Shown: piece by piece, positions 1 to 11,093 of the stretch
Layout of the letters: each line of letters starts with the position of its first letter
How positions within the stretch are numbered: the first letter of the stretch is position 1
Source: Saccoglossus kowalevskii
Taxonomy: Eukaryota > Hemichordata > Enteropneusta > Harrimaniidae
Reading direction: 5' to 3'
Assembly: GCF_000003605.2 (NCBI RefSeq)
Contig: NW_003158724.1
Location: forward strand, 1,036,361-1,082,649
DNA length: 46,289 nucleotides
The notes under the pieces: generated by a model
Databases searched by the model: none
Told to the model about the DNA's origin: nothing
The model's input: only the letters and a program-made list of their open reading frames with translations
Position numbers and translations under genes: made by a program

Positions 1-54
1 CCCGTAACATACCGCAAAATTACGGCACCCTGTAACTTATGGCGTTACGGTGAC
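1..54 (-). repeat. Dispersed 54-bp repeat, copy A (may run off the window edge)
   Basis: Read on the minus strand, this segment matches 10790-10843 at 50 of 54 positions with no gaps. The motif CCGTAAC lies near both ends in opposite orientation (positions 2-8 and the reverse complement at 45-51), so the unit looks like a very short inverted-repeat element. The window begins inside or at the edge of the copy, so its true left boundary is unknown. Homology stops abruptly after position 54, where the flank no longer resembles the sequence beside the other copy. I do not recognise the family. Confidence 0.8.
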
Positions 55-122
55 TCAAATTATTTTGCGTAATAGATAACTGTTCGCATATAAGTTGAAC
101 AACCGCGGGGGTAATATTAGCT

Positions 123-124
<2 letters not shown>

Positions 125-202
<78 letters not shown>
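125..202. repeat. (TA)n microsatellite
   Basis: An uninterrupted AT dinucleotide run of about 39 units. Open frames reading through it encode only YI repeats and are not genes. Perfect TA runs this long are self-complementary and unstable, so the length in the assembly may not be exact. Confidence 0.98.
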
Positions 203-206
<4 letters not shown>

Positions 207-846
207 CTATATCCCGTATTTTTCCAATTTGTGCTATAATTATATTTGAAGGTACTATCATCAACTCGCTTCAGCATTATCGCCCACTTCAAAACGACAC
301 GGCTAAACAATTATTTGTTTGGGGGGACAAGGTTAGAAATGATACACACATTAATATTTCTGTTACTTCACTTTGCATAACGTTTGTTCTTCACCGGAGG
401 CCATATACGCTCCGCTTTTCTTCTTCCAGGGAAGATTGTACTATATTTTTCATGTGCATGGTTTTAATGCAGGTTATGGTTATTAAAAAGTTTATTTGAT
501 TACTAGTAAATTAATTTCCCAGGCTAGCCCAGCCAAGTAGAATTAATGCATCGATTCTTAAAATTCGTCTGGTCAGCCAATTTCAATATAAACAATGTTG
601 TGTCATAGTTTTAAGAATGCCACTATTAGTGAGATGAACCATTACTAATGAATGCACTTCAAACATTTCTCGTTCGTTCCTTTGATATATTGCTAGAAAC
701 GATAAACGTTAAAATTGCATCAATTTGCATGTACACTACATGAATCTCGTCTCAGTACAATTGGACATCCTTTTACCATCAAGGTAATTCCAAATACATC
801 ATACTTCTGCATGAAAACATTCAACAACATTGTGTCATTCCTCGGA

Positions 847-854
847 TGACGTCA
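847..854. promoter_or_regulatory. CRE-like octamer TGACGTCA
   Basis: A perfect palindromic CREB/ATF consensus. There is no adjacent gene evidence, so function is unproven. It is one of seven perfect copies in the window. Confidence 0.3.
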
Positions 855-2972
855 TTGAACAATTAAATGATAAATAGCTATTCACATGGCTTAGGGCATT
901 TATTAGACAATATAAGTTACGAACTGGAATGAAAATAATCCAAGAGACAAACCTAAATGTGTTATAATTTTTTTCTAATAAGCAGTGTTCCTGATTTCAC
1001 CATATCACAAGAATCCGAGCGTAATTGATGCTTATCCTATCGAAATGGCAAACACGGATCTAAAGATACAAAGCAGTCGTAATAATTGAAAAGCACGTGT
1101 CAACTATATGGAAGGGATGTATTTTGAAATTATCGACAAGTTTTGTCGCCGAGTAAGTATAGCCGTATTTGCGTTAACGGCATTATTATTAAAGGGATTA
1201 TTTCTGATTCAAATGTTCTTTGATCATATCCGTTTTCATTTCAGCCGGCATAGATCACAGTGTGCACTCATTTCCATCCAATCGATGTCCTTCCTCGCAC
1301 TCATTGGGAAAAGCCAAATTTAGATTTCAATTAAGATGTTATTGAATCGTTTCATACTCTCTATATATGCAATTTCAATTTGCCACGTTTTAATATGAAA
1401 AAAATATTACATATCACCCACTATCGAATCGTTATCGTATGCTATATGATAGTCTATTCTCCTGTTTTGCATTTTAATATAAAACTGGAATATGATATAA
1501 CATATTTTTGGTTACACGCAAAACAGTAGTTGTTTTAATCAGTGAGCATGAAAGTGTTTTGGCATAGACACACGTCATTATTTTTTTAGGTCGGATTAAA
1601 AGGGCCGACGAGTGGCCATTTTGTTTTAACAAATGCTCTTCCAGGATCATAATTCTGACATGTTATGACTGATCGCATCAAACATATACATATAAACTCA
1701 TTTCATGATCGAATTGAAGGTAGTCGAATGATAACATCAACAGTTTTGCCATTTCGGAACCACATCGTGTATATTTTAATGCAATTTGGTACGTACATTA
1801 AACAGGTTGGATCCTTGCTGCAAATCATTTTCCACCATTATATTGATGTAATCTAAAATTATGCTAACCACACCAACTTCAATTGAATATTTAAATATGT
1901 CTTTGCTTTCTTCTGCAATTGCATGACATCATAATCAACTTTTGTGGGGTGTCTGGTGTTTAGCTTCTAAAAAATCACTTTGAACAAATACCGACGGGAC
2001 TGTGCCATTTCCAATGACTTGTCTTTTGTAAATATGACATTATACTAATAATATTTGTATTTTTGAAATAATTTTGGCAAAAAAATGCATTTCAGTAACC
2101 TTTAAACATTTTATAGCGGGGAACATGCAATAATTTATTTAGGTGATACTTCATATCGATATAAAATATATATTTCAGTGACCAGTCACGGCCGTAGATC
2201 AAACTGTAGCCGAGTAAAATCAAGAGTAACATAATTACTAAATAATTATAGAAATATAACATATATATATGACAAATAGACCTTTAAGGTATTTCTTGAA
2301 TCCTTGGTATTCCGTTCGATTACGTCATAGTTTTATTCAAATTTGGTTCATGAGACACACAGTGGTATACCGACATTTTCACCATACTACACATTTTTAA
2401 ACATTTCGAGGTATATCAAATTTAACAATTCCTTTTTACCAAGTCGCAGCGTGTTACATCTCTGATAACTAATTACAGCGCGACAACTGATAATTTAAAC
2501 AAGGATGAAAAATATGGTAATTTGTTGACTCACACGGATAAACATGTCACATGACATTCTTATAGCGTTTTCATAAACTGAAATATAAATCTGCTGGGGA
2601 ACAGTAGAATTAGAATATTCTGCACATTCAGCAAAACCTTTGCCAAGATAAAAAAAGACAAAACTTATATTTCTTGTTCTTATTCCAATTTCTTGACAAA
2701 AATCACAATTCACAATTTGAGTATTTGTCATCAAATATTAGCGAGAATTGAGTAAAACAGCTGACCCGGGGTTAAATAAAATATCCGGCAAGGCGGACAA
2801 ATAAATACATGTTGAGCGAAAACACGTCATATTGAGGCCACATTCATAGACTGGATGAAATAGTTTTACAATAAATAAGTCTAAAGGGTAGAGATAAACT
2901 TGACACTGGAAGTTTTACACATGGCTCACTCATTTACATATTTTATAAGGATATAATTTTCCGATGTAACTT

Positions 2973-3020
2973 ACTAGCTAGACAAATCATTACACAATTC
3001 ACTGGCTAGACAAATCATTA
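2973..3020 (+). repeat. Local direct duplication, 20-bp unit spaced 28 bp
   Basis: The 20 bases at 2973-2992 recur at 3001-3020 with one mismatch; the shared core is gctagacaaatcatta. The 8 bp between the copies are unrelated. This is probably a replication-slippage or repair duplication. Confidence 0.8.
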
Positions 3021-3887
3021 ATAGCGAAAATAGCGGAATTCCGTGCAGAGTAGGCAGACCACTATTATTGATATTGTTGATCGGAATTGACGGATGCTCA
3101 CAAAACACATGTCAGCGTACAAATACATATATAATGTTCGCACGAAATTCTGTAGACATAATCGATTTTGAATCGTGCTGTATTAACTATTCTATACTTT
3201 TTTATTGTTTACAAAATACAAACCCCCATCATATATGGTATTGAACAGTCTTTTCGTATTGATTAATATAATAATCCAATGTGTTACAATAAAACTCAAT
3301 ATTAACACGAGACAAACAATTAACATCAACATTTTATATACACAATGATGAAAGAGATGTCCTTATTGATTGAATTCTCATTTCAATAACACACACAGAA
3401 CGTGTAACTGCGAGAGTATAGGTAATGGTGTAATCGATGCAATACGACGTATCCTTTGGCTAGTCTCACCGGAGCCAAGCCGCTAACAAGTTCTGATGAA
3501 TTCAACAAAGTTTTTGTGGTTATGACAACATGCATATATCCGCTTTATTCATGTGATGTCAACCATCTTTTATTTCACCTAAATCAATACAGTGGTCTAT
3601 TTTTTAACATATGTGCGAATGTTAACTGATAACAAGCTATTGGGTTGCCGGTGTCGAAATTTATTTGGTTCAACCAGAGTTTTCAATTAATGACCCCTAC
3701 CAAACGTAACGCTGTCGTCTTAGAGAGGGTTATTACTAGTCTTGTATCATATTATACATTTAGGGTGTATTATCATGCAATGACATACCTTTCATTAAAA
3801 TTATTGTAACGAACTTAATTTATACAAGATAGTGAATTTTAAAAGAGATACGCCATTTCACCTATAATGCAAACACACTTCATTTAT

Positions 3888-3895
3888 TGACGTCA
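3888..3895. promoter_or_regulatory. CRE-like octamer TGACGTCA
   Basis: A perfect CREB/ATF palindrome in otherwise AT-rich DNA. No promoter or exon is visible beside it. Confidence 0.3.
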
Positions 3896-4106
3896 CAGCC
3901 AACGCAACATTGTCTGCATCATAGATCAGGGGATACGTTGTAGTTGTCACCATCTGTCATTTTACAAAAATGATTCGAAGCTTGGAGATTCTAAAACTAT
4001 TTTCTGAGTCGCGGCAAATATCGAATTGGATGATTAACATATTATGCTTAAATATTGGGGTGAAGTAAAACATGCATGTTTTACTTATCAAACATTATGA
4101 GGGACG

Positions 4107-4144
4107 TGGAGGGGAAGAAATTGAGAGGAGGGGAGGAGGAGGAG
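4107..4144 (+). repeat. Polypurine (GGA-rich) tract
   Basis: A nearly pure purine strand ending in an uninterrupted GAGG-type run at about 4123-4144. Such tracts can form triplex (H-DNA) structures. It also contrasts strongly with the AT-rich surroundings. Confidence 0.75.
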
Positions 4145-4506
4145 TAGTCGCATTTTAATTCAACTCAGACTATCAATGTCGTAGGTGAGTTTTCAGTATT
4201 CAGAGGTTTACATAAGTTATATTATTGCCATGGGTGATGAGAGGTTTATATATTGCACTATATTAGCATTAATAATAAATTAGCCTTTGAACGAAAAAAA
4301 ATATATTACGTAAGGATAGCATTGCTGATGTTCACAGTTAAACGTGATTTTTTCTTGCTCACAGATAAGCTCACAGAACACACTTCTGGGATGTTTGTCA
4401 TCTCTGTTTTTATTAACTTATAATAATTGTAATAGTTTTACTATTTGTTCCGCTAATATGTTATGTTGATTAATGGTTTTCACAATTACTGTTTTCTAGC
4501 GGCATG

Positions 4507-4508
<2 letters not shown>

Positions 4509-4577
<69 letters not shown>
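4509..4577. repeat. (TA)n microsatellite
   Basis: An uninterrupted AT repeat of about 34 units. The minus-strand open frame across it is a repeat artefact. Confidence 0.98.
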
Positions 4578-4583
<6 letters not shown>

Positions 4584-5428
4584 TTGTTGATTGTATGTAA
4601 AATGTAATTATATGTTGCTTGGATTTATACTGAGCGCTCCCGAAGGTGCTCATTATTATGCATTCTGAAGGCATGGTGTACTGATTGGCAGAATACCGCA
4701 GACGACATTGTTAGCCGCTAGTTAAGTTCACCATACGTGAACCGAATGTTTGTTGAACCCTAAAACACGATGTATACTAAACCAAACTAGGTAATCTGTG
4801 TTCGAAAACATTTCGATAGTAAAAAAATGGTTATACCTTCCTTTTAATAATGACGTCATATTATACTAGTATATTTTAAATTGTGTGTTGCATAAATTGG
4901 TTTTGCCCAAGACAGATTTTAAACAAAATTTAATGGTCGATCCCTCACATTTTATAATGTTACGATAGTCTCTAACACATAACACTAAATATGAACTTTT
5001 CGTATTTATTTATTTATTCATTCATGATTTATTTTCCCAATTCACCCGACTAAGACATTTCATATTAAGAAAAAAACACCTTACATCAAGTATTAATCGT
5101 AATTATACGAGTGGCTTGATGATATGCCAATCTAATAGCAGTATTCTATTACGTGGAACGAACACGTAGCAAATACTAATATTGCTAAAAGGTGTTTTAA
5201 ACACCTGATTTCGGTAAGAACGCATTTAGTCACGTACTAGGATGCGACATCGGCCTGCAAATAAAGGACATCTCAAGCTATCTTGTGTACATTATAAAAA
5301 AATAGATAATGTTGAAAATAAGCTTTTCTTTAATTTCCCGTCATGCTCGGTTGTTTACCAGTGTAACATAATCGTCTGCGTCTTCGTTGATGTACGGATA
5401 ACCCCTGACCTAAACACATACAACATTC
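4578..5428. other. Unannotated stretch upstream of a promoter candidate
   Basis: AT-rich DNA without a recognisable gene. It holds one perfect CRE octamer (4851-4858) and the start of a short open frame (5242-5439) with no family resemblance. Confidence 0.5.
4851..4858. promoter_or_regulatory. CRE-like octamer TGACGTCA
   Basis: A perfect CRE embedded in a wider near-palindrome (ataatgacgtcatattat). The copy at 40284-40291 has very similar flanks (taatgacgtcataatta). Confidence 0.3.
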
Positions 5429-5528
5429 TGACGTCATAGGTAAAAATCTCAGGTGATGATCGCGGCTGTCAGGCTCTAGATCGTTTACAAGGTTTTCGAG
5501 CACGCGCTGCTTGTGAGCGTTATTCAGT
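5429..5528 (+). promoter_or_regulatory. Candidate promoter: CRE plus TCAGT initiator-like site
   Basis: A perfect TGACGTCA lies at 5429-5436. About 90 bp downstream is ttattcagtag, whose TCAGT (5524-5528) resembles an animal initiator. GC content rises locally, with several CpGs around 5490-5515. No TATA box is seen at the expected spacing. CREs commonly sit about 100 bp upstream of animal start sites, so the geometry is plausible. The call rests on short motifs and on the exon-like sequence downstream. Confidence 0.3.
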
Positions 5529-5713
5529 AGAGAGTGGATCAGAACACCGATAGCTTTGTATACAGCTCAGCTACAACTGACTCGTTTTAATTACGTTCAT
5601 TCGCTCCCGGTGGTGCAATTCAAGGTGTAAGCATTTAGCTGTTTCGACACCCCGACTAAAAAGACCAATTTTATCAGTGTAAACCGACCCCGTGGAACAC
5701 AGTACCAGAGCAA
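5526..5713 (+). other. Candidate non-coding first exon with splice donor
   Basis: This segment is richer in GC than its flanks. It contains no ATG on the plus strand, and the ATG-free stretch extends back to about 5463, whereas four or five would be expected at this composition. It ends in GAGCAA followed directly by GTGAGTAA (GT at 5714-5715), a good match to a U1 splice donor. Together these suggest a 5' untranslated exon of a gene running rightwards, with much of the window as its first intron. No downstream coding exon could be assigned, and the transcript could equally be a long non-coding RNA. It could also be chance. Confidence 0.3.
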
Positions 5714-8700
5714 GTGAGTAAATATATTATATATTCAAACACTTGTGTTATATTGCATGTTTAGACAGATCGCATCAATAAAGCATATTTCTTATAGATA
5801 TGACGCGACCTTGTCATAGAAGCTGTCCTGTTTTTTTCAGAACGGCGATCAACCTCAAGGACATGTCGCTTTCGATTCCACTCACTGAAATATAACCTTT
5901 ATAAACATAAAATTACTGGTTTAGGAAAATCTTCAACTCGTCACCTTAAATACGTTGTGACTTTGTGTTTTATCGCGTCACTGCGATTTTTATGTGACTA
6001 CATTTAGCCTGGAAAACATTGCGGCGAAATTATCAACAAGCAATTATTTAATGTTCAGTGTAAAGTTCTGTTGGGAGCCAATACTCAACATTCCATAGTA
6101 ATTGCAGCGCTTTACGCCAACTACACGCCCCTGCAAACGTATGAGTTTACACACTAACGACGAGACATTTGCAAATGACAAAAAACCCAAAAGTGCATAT
6201 TCATGCATACTTCCTGGCGGGCGGGACCAAGTAGTTGTAGCAGACCACACATTTATCTCATTTCCCGTGGCGTATATACATGTACAAGCGATGTTATCGA
6301 TTGCAAAACATTATGATGCACGTTTTACATAGAGTGTGAATGTGATATCCACCAACATAAATACGACCGCATGCTCAGTATAGAGTGAATGAAAATAGAT
6401 ATGATCGTAAACAAGAGGCTCGTAGTTTGAAAACGATAGCTATATAGCAAAGATACATGAATAGATATCGGGTACGAGTGATATTCGGAATTTACTGATT
6501 ACTACAAAGTGAATTTTGGGTATAAACAATATTGCTACTATTTGAGAAATGCCACCTAAGTTAAATGACATTTTTCTGTACTAAATTCGCGAAAACACGG
6601 ATCACGGATGCAGATGTGTTAAACACATGTCCATACCCCTTTACGTATTGCCAGGTACGCTCTGTTCAGTGAAGAAAGGCATAAACGCGCTAGTGTGAAT
6701 TATTCTATCACATAGTAACTTAAGATGAGACCCACCAAGCCAGTATATAGCGTCGGCCATTACCAAAGGCAACATTATTCCAACATGGCGCTCATCGTCC
6801 TTTGCATTGAAGCAAATCCCATGCCCGAATAAAGTATGTTCTTATGAGGGAAATTAAGCTCATTTGCTGTGATAAAACTAGAGATTGCGTCATGTTGGTA
6901 TACATGTATTTATTAAAATAATATTAACTAATATCGGAATTGTGCAGCTCACATTCTACTTTAACTGATTTGATAATGTTGTATTAAACTGAAGGGTAGT
7001 GCAGTACTTTATTTAGGGAATTAAGGACGACGTAAATACTGATGCAAGATAATAAGACAAGGACGGGTATGTGTGTGACTATTGGTGAGGCGTAGTTGAG
7101 TCCATTATTTAAGCAAATATCCCCGTCCGAGCCATGTTATTAATAAATAACCAGGAACCAGACATGAAAGGGTAGATTAAAAACATAAGAGAGGGGTTTA
7201 GAATACCCACCTGTCGGTGACGCATGGGAACAATATAAATTGTAGCATTTTCGTTGGCATTCCCCCGGGATAATTCCACTGTGAAAGACTGATCAATGAT
7301 CTATTTAATCGGGCATTTCATCGCAAGACGGATCATTTCTTTATTGCGATAGAATGCTATATGATAACCAGTGGGCGACTAGTTTGTTCAGGATTTGCAC
7401 AAAAACCATTAGTGACATGATTATATTATCAGCCAATATAACAGATTAAAAGGATGGATCTTAAACTTTCTTTATAACGTATACAAGAAAATTTAAAAGC
7501 TCGACCTTGAAATTAAATCGTTCATTCGTGGAGTATTGTCGTATACTTTCTCAAGAGTTGTCATTTAAAAAAGTGGCATATATTAATATTTGTAACAATG
7601 CCATGCCAGCTTTGATCACTTATACACGATGTTAAAGTAGTTCACTTGGAGAGTAAGATATGTTGAACACATGGTTACGTACATGTATGATATATGGTTT
7701 CTGGAGCACGTCCTCATAACGCGCCATACCAAGAGTTTTTTTTTCTTGTGGCATGCTCATTTGATCTAAACAAGGAGTTATGCCCTGCTCTGATTCAAGT
7801 CACCTGATATTTGTTCTATTTCAGTATGTATTTATTACGTCTTTCGTGAGCCGCATATATTGAAATGAAATATGATTGCACATAATCATTTACCTGTTTC
7901 CATGGTAATGGTTTTGACTGGATGCTAGTAAATCATTTACTTTGTAATTAACGCGATATTTGTATACGTTGGAGTCTAATTGACGTTAAATAAAAGGTTT
8001 CATTGAAGTTTCATATTAGAATGATTCAATTAAAATCATTTATACGCGGCGTTTAAATATATAAGTATTATTCATTTACTGCGTTAATTTACATACATAT
8101 AAGGAAACAAGTATCATACACATTCAAAGCAAATACGTGTTTTGCCGAACAAGTAAAAAGAGCTTCTGACAATTCACTATCACTGATTACTGTATCGCAG
8201 GTCAGCTTTTCACTCTTCTTTAATTCATCTTGGATACCCGTCCACATATCCGATAACCCTTTTCAATCTATACTTATCCACTAACAGCAAAAGGTCAATT
8301 CTGTGACAGAGTGATTGAATGTGTCTCTTGGCTTTTTACTAAGAAATGTGCGTCAAAACCTGTTAAAAGGTATTTCCTATTAGACTTTTCTATTTAATTT
8401 CACAAAGACTGAGAACAGGAACATTACATGTACTTTACATCCTGTGACGTCACGGACATTTAGCCACTGACAGTATTTAGCTTATTATGTTATTTGTTTT
8501 AAGATACAAGTATTAATTAACACGGTACACAGGTTTTGAAATATTGCATAATTTAAATAAAGGTAATCTAATCTTGTAATATCGTATTTATTAAACAAGT
8601 GTAATTAGTAGCATTTCGGATGAAGTACGAAAACGAGGATTCATCTTATCGGGTGCGATGAGCAAATAATTAATGTTTTGAAACAATAAATGCGTTTATG

Positions 8701-9265
8701 GAGAAAACGAAATCGCACATTGGTAAATGCATGTTGTATATATAAAGTACATTCAGATTAGCCAGAGTTCAAACAGTTTTGACGAACAATATTCGTCCAC
8801 TCATTAAACGAGCTATTTTTTGTCATTTTAGAGGGTACCTAGTTGGTGGCGTCGTAAGTTCAAATTGTATGCAAGAACCAATCAGATCAGGGGTGTAATA
8901 TAGAAACATATTACATAGTTTTATAACTCTGTAACTGCGTGATACGTGTGATAAATGCTGACATTTAATATTCTTTTGCGGAACAAACATAACATTTTGT
9001 TTTTAACGATCAAATCAAATTACTATAGTTGTATATGTTTTTGACATAAATAACAGGTTTAGCGTAAATCTACTTATATTGTATTGTATTAACAGGAAAT
9101 TAACGGGCTTTGGCGAATTTAATACCGGAACTAAGATAAACACCCGAGCTACGTAATCTGACTAACATATTATATACTTAACTGACAATGATATATACAA
9201 TCTCTCATGCGTGATCCTACGTTTTCAGATTTATTAAACGAGTGTAGTATATTTCACACACGACG
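5714..9265. other. Unannotated AT-rich stretch
   Basis: No gene is recognised. Overlapping open frames on both strands at about 6044-6332 lack domain signatures. A 15-bp palindrome (ATGTGTTAAACACAT) lies at about 6613-6627, and one CRE octamer is listed separately. Confidence 0.55.
8445..8452. promoter_or_regulatory. CRE-like octamer TGACGTCA
   Basis: A perfect palindrome, extended to GTGACGTCAC, the strongest class of CRE core. No gene feature is adjacent. Confidence 0.3.
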
Positions 9266-9334
9266 ATTACTATTATAATATGAGTTTTATACATCGGATT
9301 TTGTAGGGTTTCGAATTTGATATCTTGTTTATCC
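9266..9334 (-). repeat. Dispersed repeat fragment, copy A
   Basis: Read on the minus strand, this 69-bp segment aligns with 24326-24388 on the plus strand. The first 34 bases match at 30 positions without gaps; the rest aligns with a gap of about 6 bp. Translated in parallel frames, both copies give similar peptides starting DKQDI. That similarity follows from the DNA and is not evidence of a protein. A few weaker matches upstream suggest a longer, more decayed element. The family is not recognised. Confidence 0.7.
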
Positions 9335-10789
9335 GTCGCCGTCTTGCAGCGTTTTAATTTAACGCCGAAATTGAATTTGAATATTTGTGAGTGCATACTG
9401 AATAAATGCAATTCGTTCCATATCATTAATATATGCAATCGCCGTACATTTTACTACCAGTTACCCAATTGCAACTAATCAATTTATTTCCGAGCCATCG
9501 AGATGTTTATGGTTTAATATACACATATATACGTGTGCATACATACGTACGGCACCATCGAGTTAAACTTGGAATAAATGCAACTTTAATACAAACACAT
9601 TAGCTGTTATCTGAAACTAAGAGAAATAACAAAATAATTTTAAACACATAATTTGTAATAATACCTTGAGCTTGCGTGGAGATGCATAGATGATAATGCC
9701 AAATGTTCGAACTGCTTGCAAGGGCTAATCAAGTTATTGGAATATAACGTGCTATTGCCCATATTTGGACACTGCGTTGCGTCATTTCTGTACTCTATCG
9801 GCCGATGGACAGGTGAAGAGTTTATGAAAAGTGTTTATTGGATACGCTCACTATACGTACGTGATGTTCGTGTCGCCAGATGGATGGCCATTTTCAGCAA
9901 AGTGTCCGGAGCCGTGTACGTCAGTGAAAGTATTGCTCATTTAGAATACATCTTTCAGTAGCAAATTTTCATCAAATATCCAGATTTCCGGCTAGTGAAT
10001 ACGAAGTAAAACAACATAGTAAATTGTGAATGTTTCTTTATGGAAATATGTTTATGACAATGCATTGTCTGGCTTAAATGATATTTGCAATTTGTGGAAT
10101 CAACTATATGTTAAAATTGTCGACCAGAAAATACCGCTTTCCCGTACATGAGTATCACGTTATTACCCGACATCATTTGTCAGTAAGAGGTTGAACAATA
10201 AAACGTCAGGAACTCGCATTTGCAGTTACGACCACCGATGGTTTCCTAAATAGGCGTTCAAATGTGGAACCGACAATTATCATACGTTTTTGTTCTTGTT
10301 GTTGCGTAATTATTTATTTGTACACAAGTCATCAACTTTGATTTCTTACCGAAATAAATGCATAAATGGCCAAATAAAACATTATTTCTTCAAAGAGAAA
10401 TGGATTTTAAAAACTAGACAAACCAATTTTTTTTTTTAATAATGGACACTCAACTCTTTGTGAAAAGGGTTCAAATTGTTATAGTGTTTAATTTGCAACA
10501 CGATACCTATTAGGTAGAAACATAAACTAAAATTAGAATCTCCAGTAAAAGCAAGTGACAAAGCTGCACGCGAACACATGTTTAGATGACTCAACAGCTA
10601 TGTAATATTGTTTGTTTGGTTACACCATGGGGACATGACCCTTTACGCCAGAATATGAGTTGATTGCTTAATATATTGTGGTATTGGGCATGTCATTATG
10701 GGGAGAAATCAGTTTAGAAATTGTCAGTTATTGGTTTACAACCGTCATTCACTAGGTATTAAATACTAGTAATATATGCGATTACATAT
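9335..10789. other. Unannotated stretch with one 100-codon open frame
   Basis: The plus strand is open from 9662 to a stop at 9959-9961. It encodes about 99 residues, with a hydrophobic-aromatic middle around NVLLPIFGHCVASFLYSIG, and is somewhat more GC-rich than its flanks. There is no ATG near the start, no family match that I recognise and no clear splice sites. An open frame of this length is expected a few times by chance in a window of this size. Nothing else is recognised. Confidence 0.5.
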
Positions 10790-10843
10790 GTCACCGTAAC
10801 GCCATAAGTTATAGCGTGCCGTAATGTTGCGGTATTTTACGGG
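10790..10843 (+). repeat. Dispersed 54-bp repeat, copy B
   Basis: Matches the reverse complement of 1-54 at 50 of 54 positions without indels. It starts gtcaccgtaacgcc and ends ggtattttacggg, so CCGTAA occurs near both ends in inverted orientation. The abrupt loss of similarity on both sides at the same points as copy A indicates a discrete inserted unit. Confidence 0.8.
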
Positions 10844-11043
10844 GTATTTTCATCCTACCATATTAGGAAATGCGAATTCCAAATATGAAGAGATTACACG
10901 CGTGAGCGTCCTCTAATAATAAAAACAAATATGGCAGCACCAAGGGTTTGACCGGACTCCACACAAAGAAGTTCGCTAAATCTGTTCTAAACTTTTTGGA
11001 TTTCGGCATTCCCATGATGTAATGTTGGGAGGAAAAGATCTAC

Positions 11044-11093
11044 NNNNNNNNNNNNNNNNNNNNNNNNNNNNNNNNNNNNNNNNNNNNNNNNNN
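11044..11093. other. Assembly gap, 50 N
   Basis: A run of exactly 50 N, a common placeholder size for gaps of uncertain length. An open frame drawn across it on the minus strand is not meaningful. Confidence 0.99.

Larger units (their letters stand above)
203..4508. other. Unannotated AT-rich stretch
   Basis: No gene is recognised. Short open frames at 1108-1323 and 1665-1856 on the plus strand and 2495-2734 on the minus strand have no visible domain, and their lengths are expected by chance. The stretch contains two perfect CRE octamers, one local 28-bp-spaced duplication and one polypurine tract, listed separately. Confidence 0.6.

Noticed and set aside
9662-9961. 100-codon plus-strand open frame with protein-like composition
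   Set aside because: No start codon near its beginning, no recognised domain, no clear splice sites; a few frames of this length are expected by chance.
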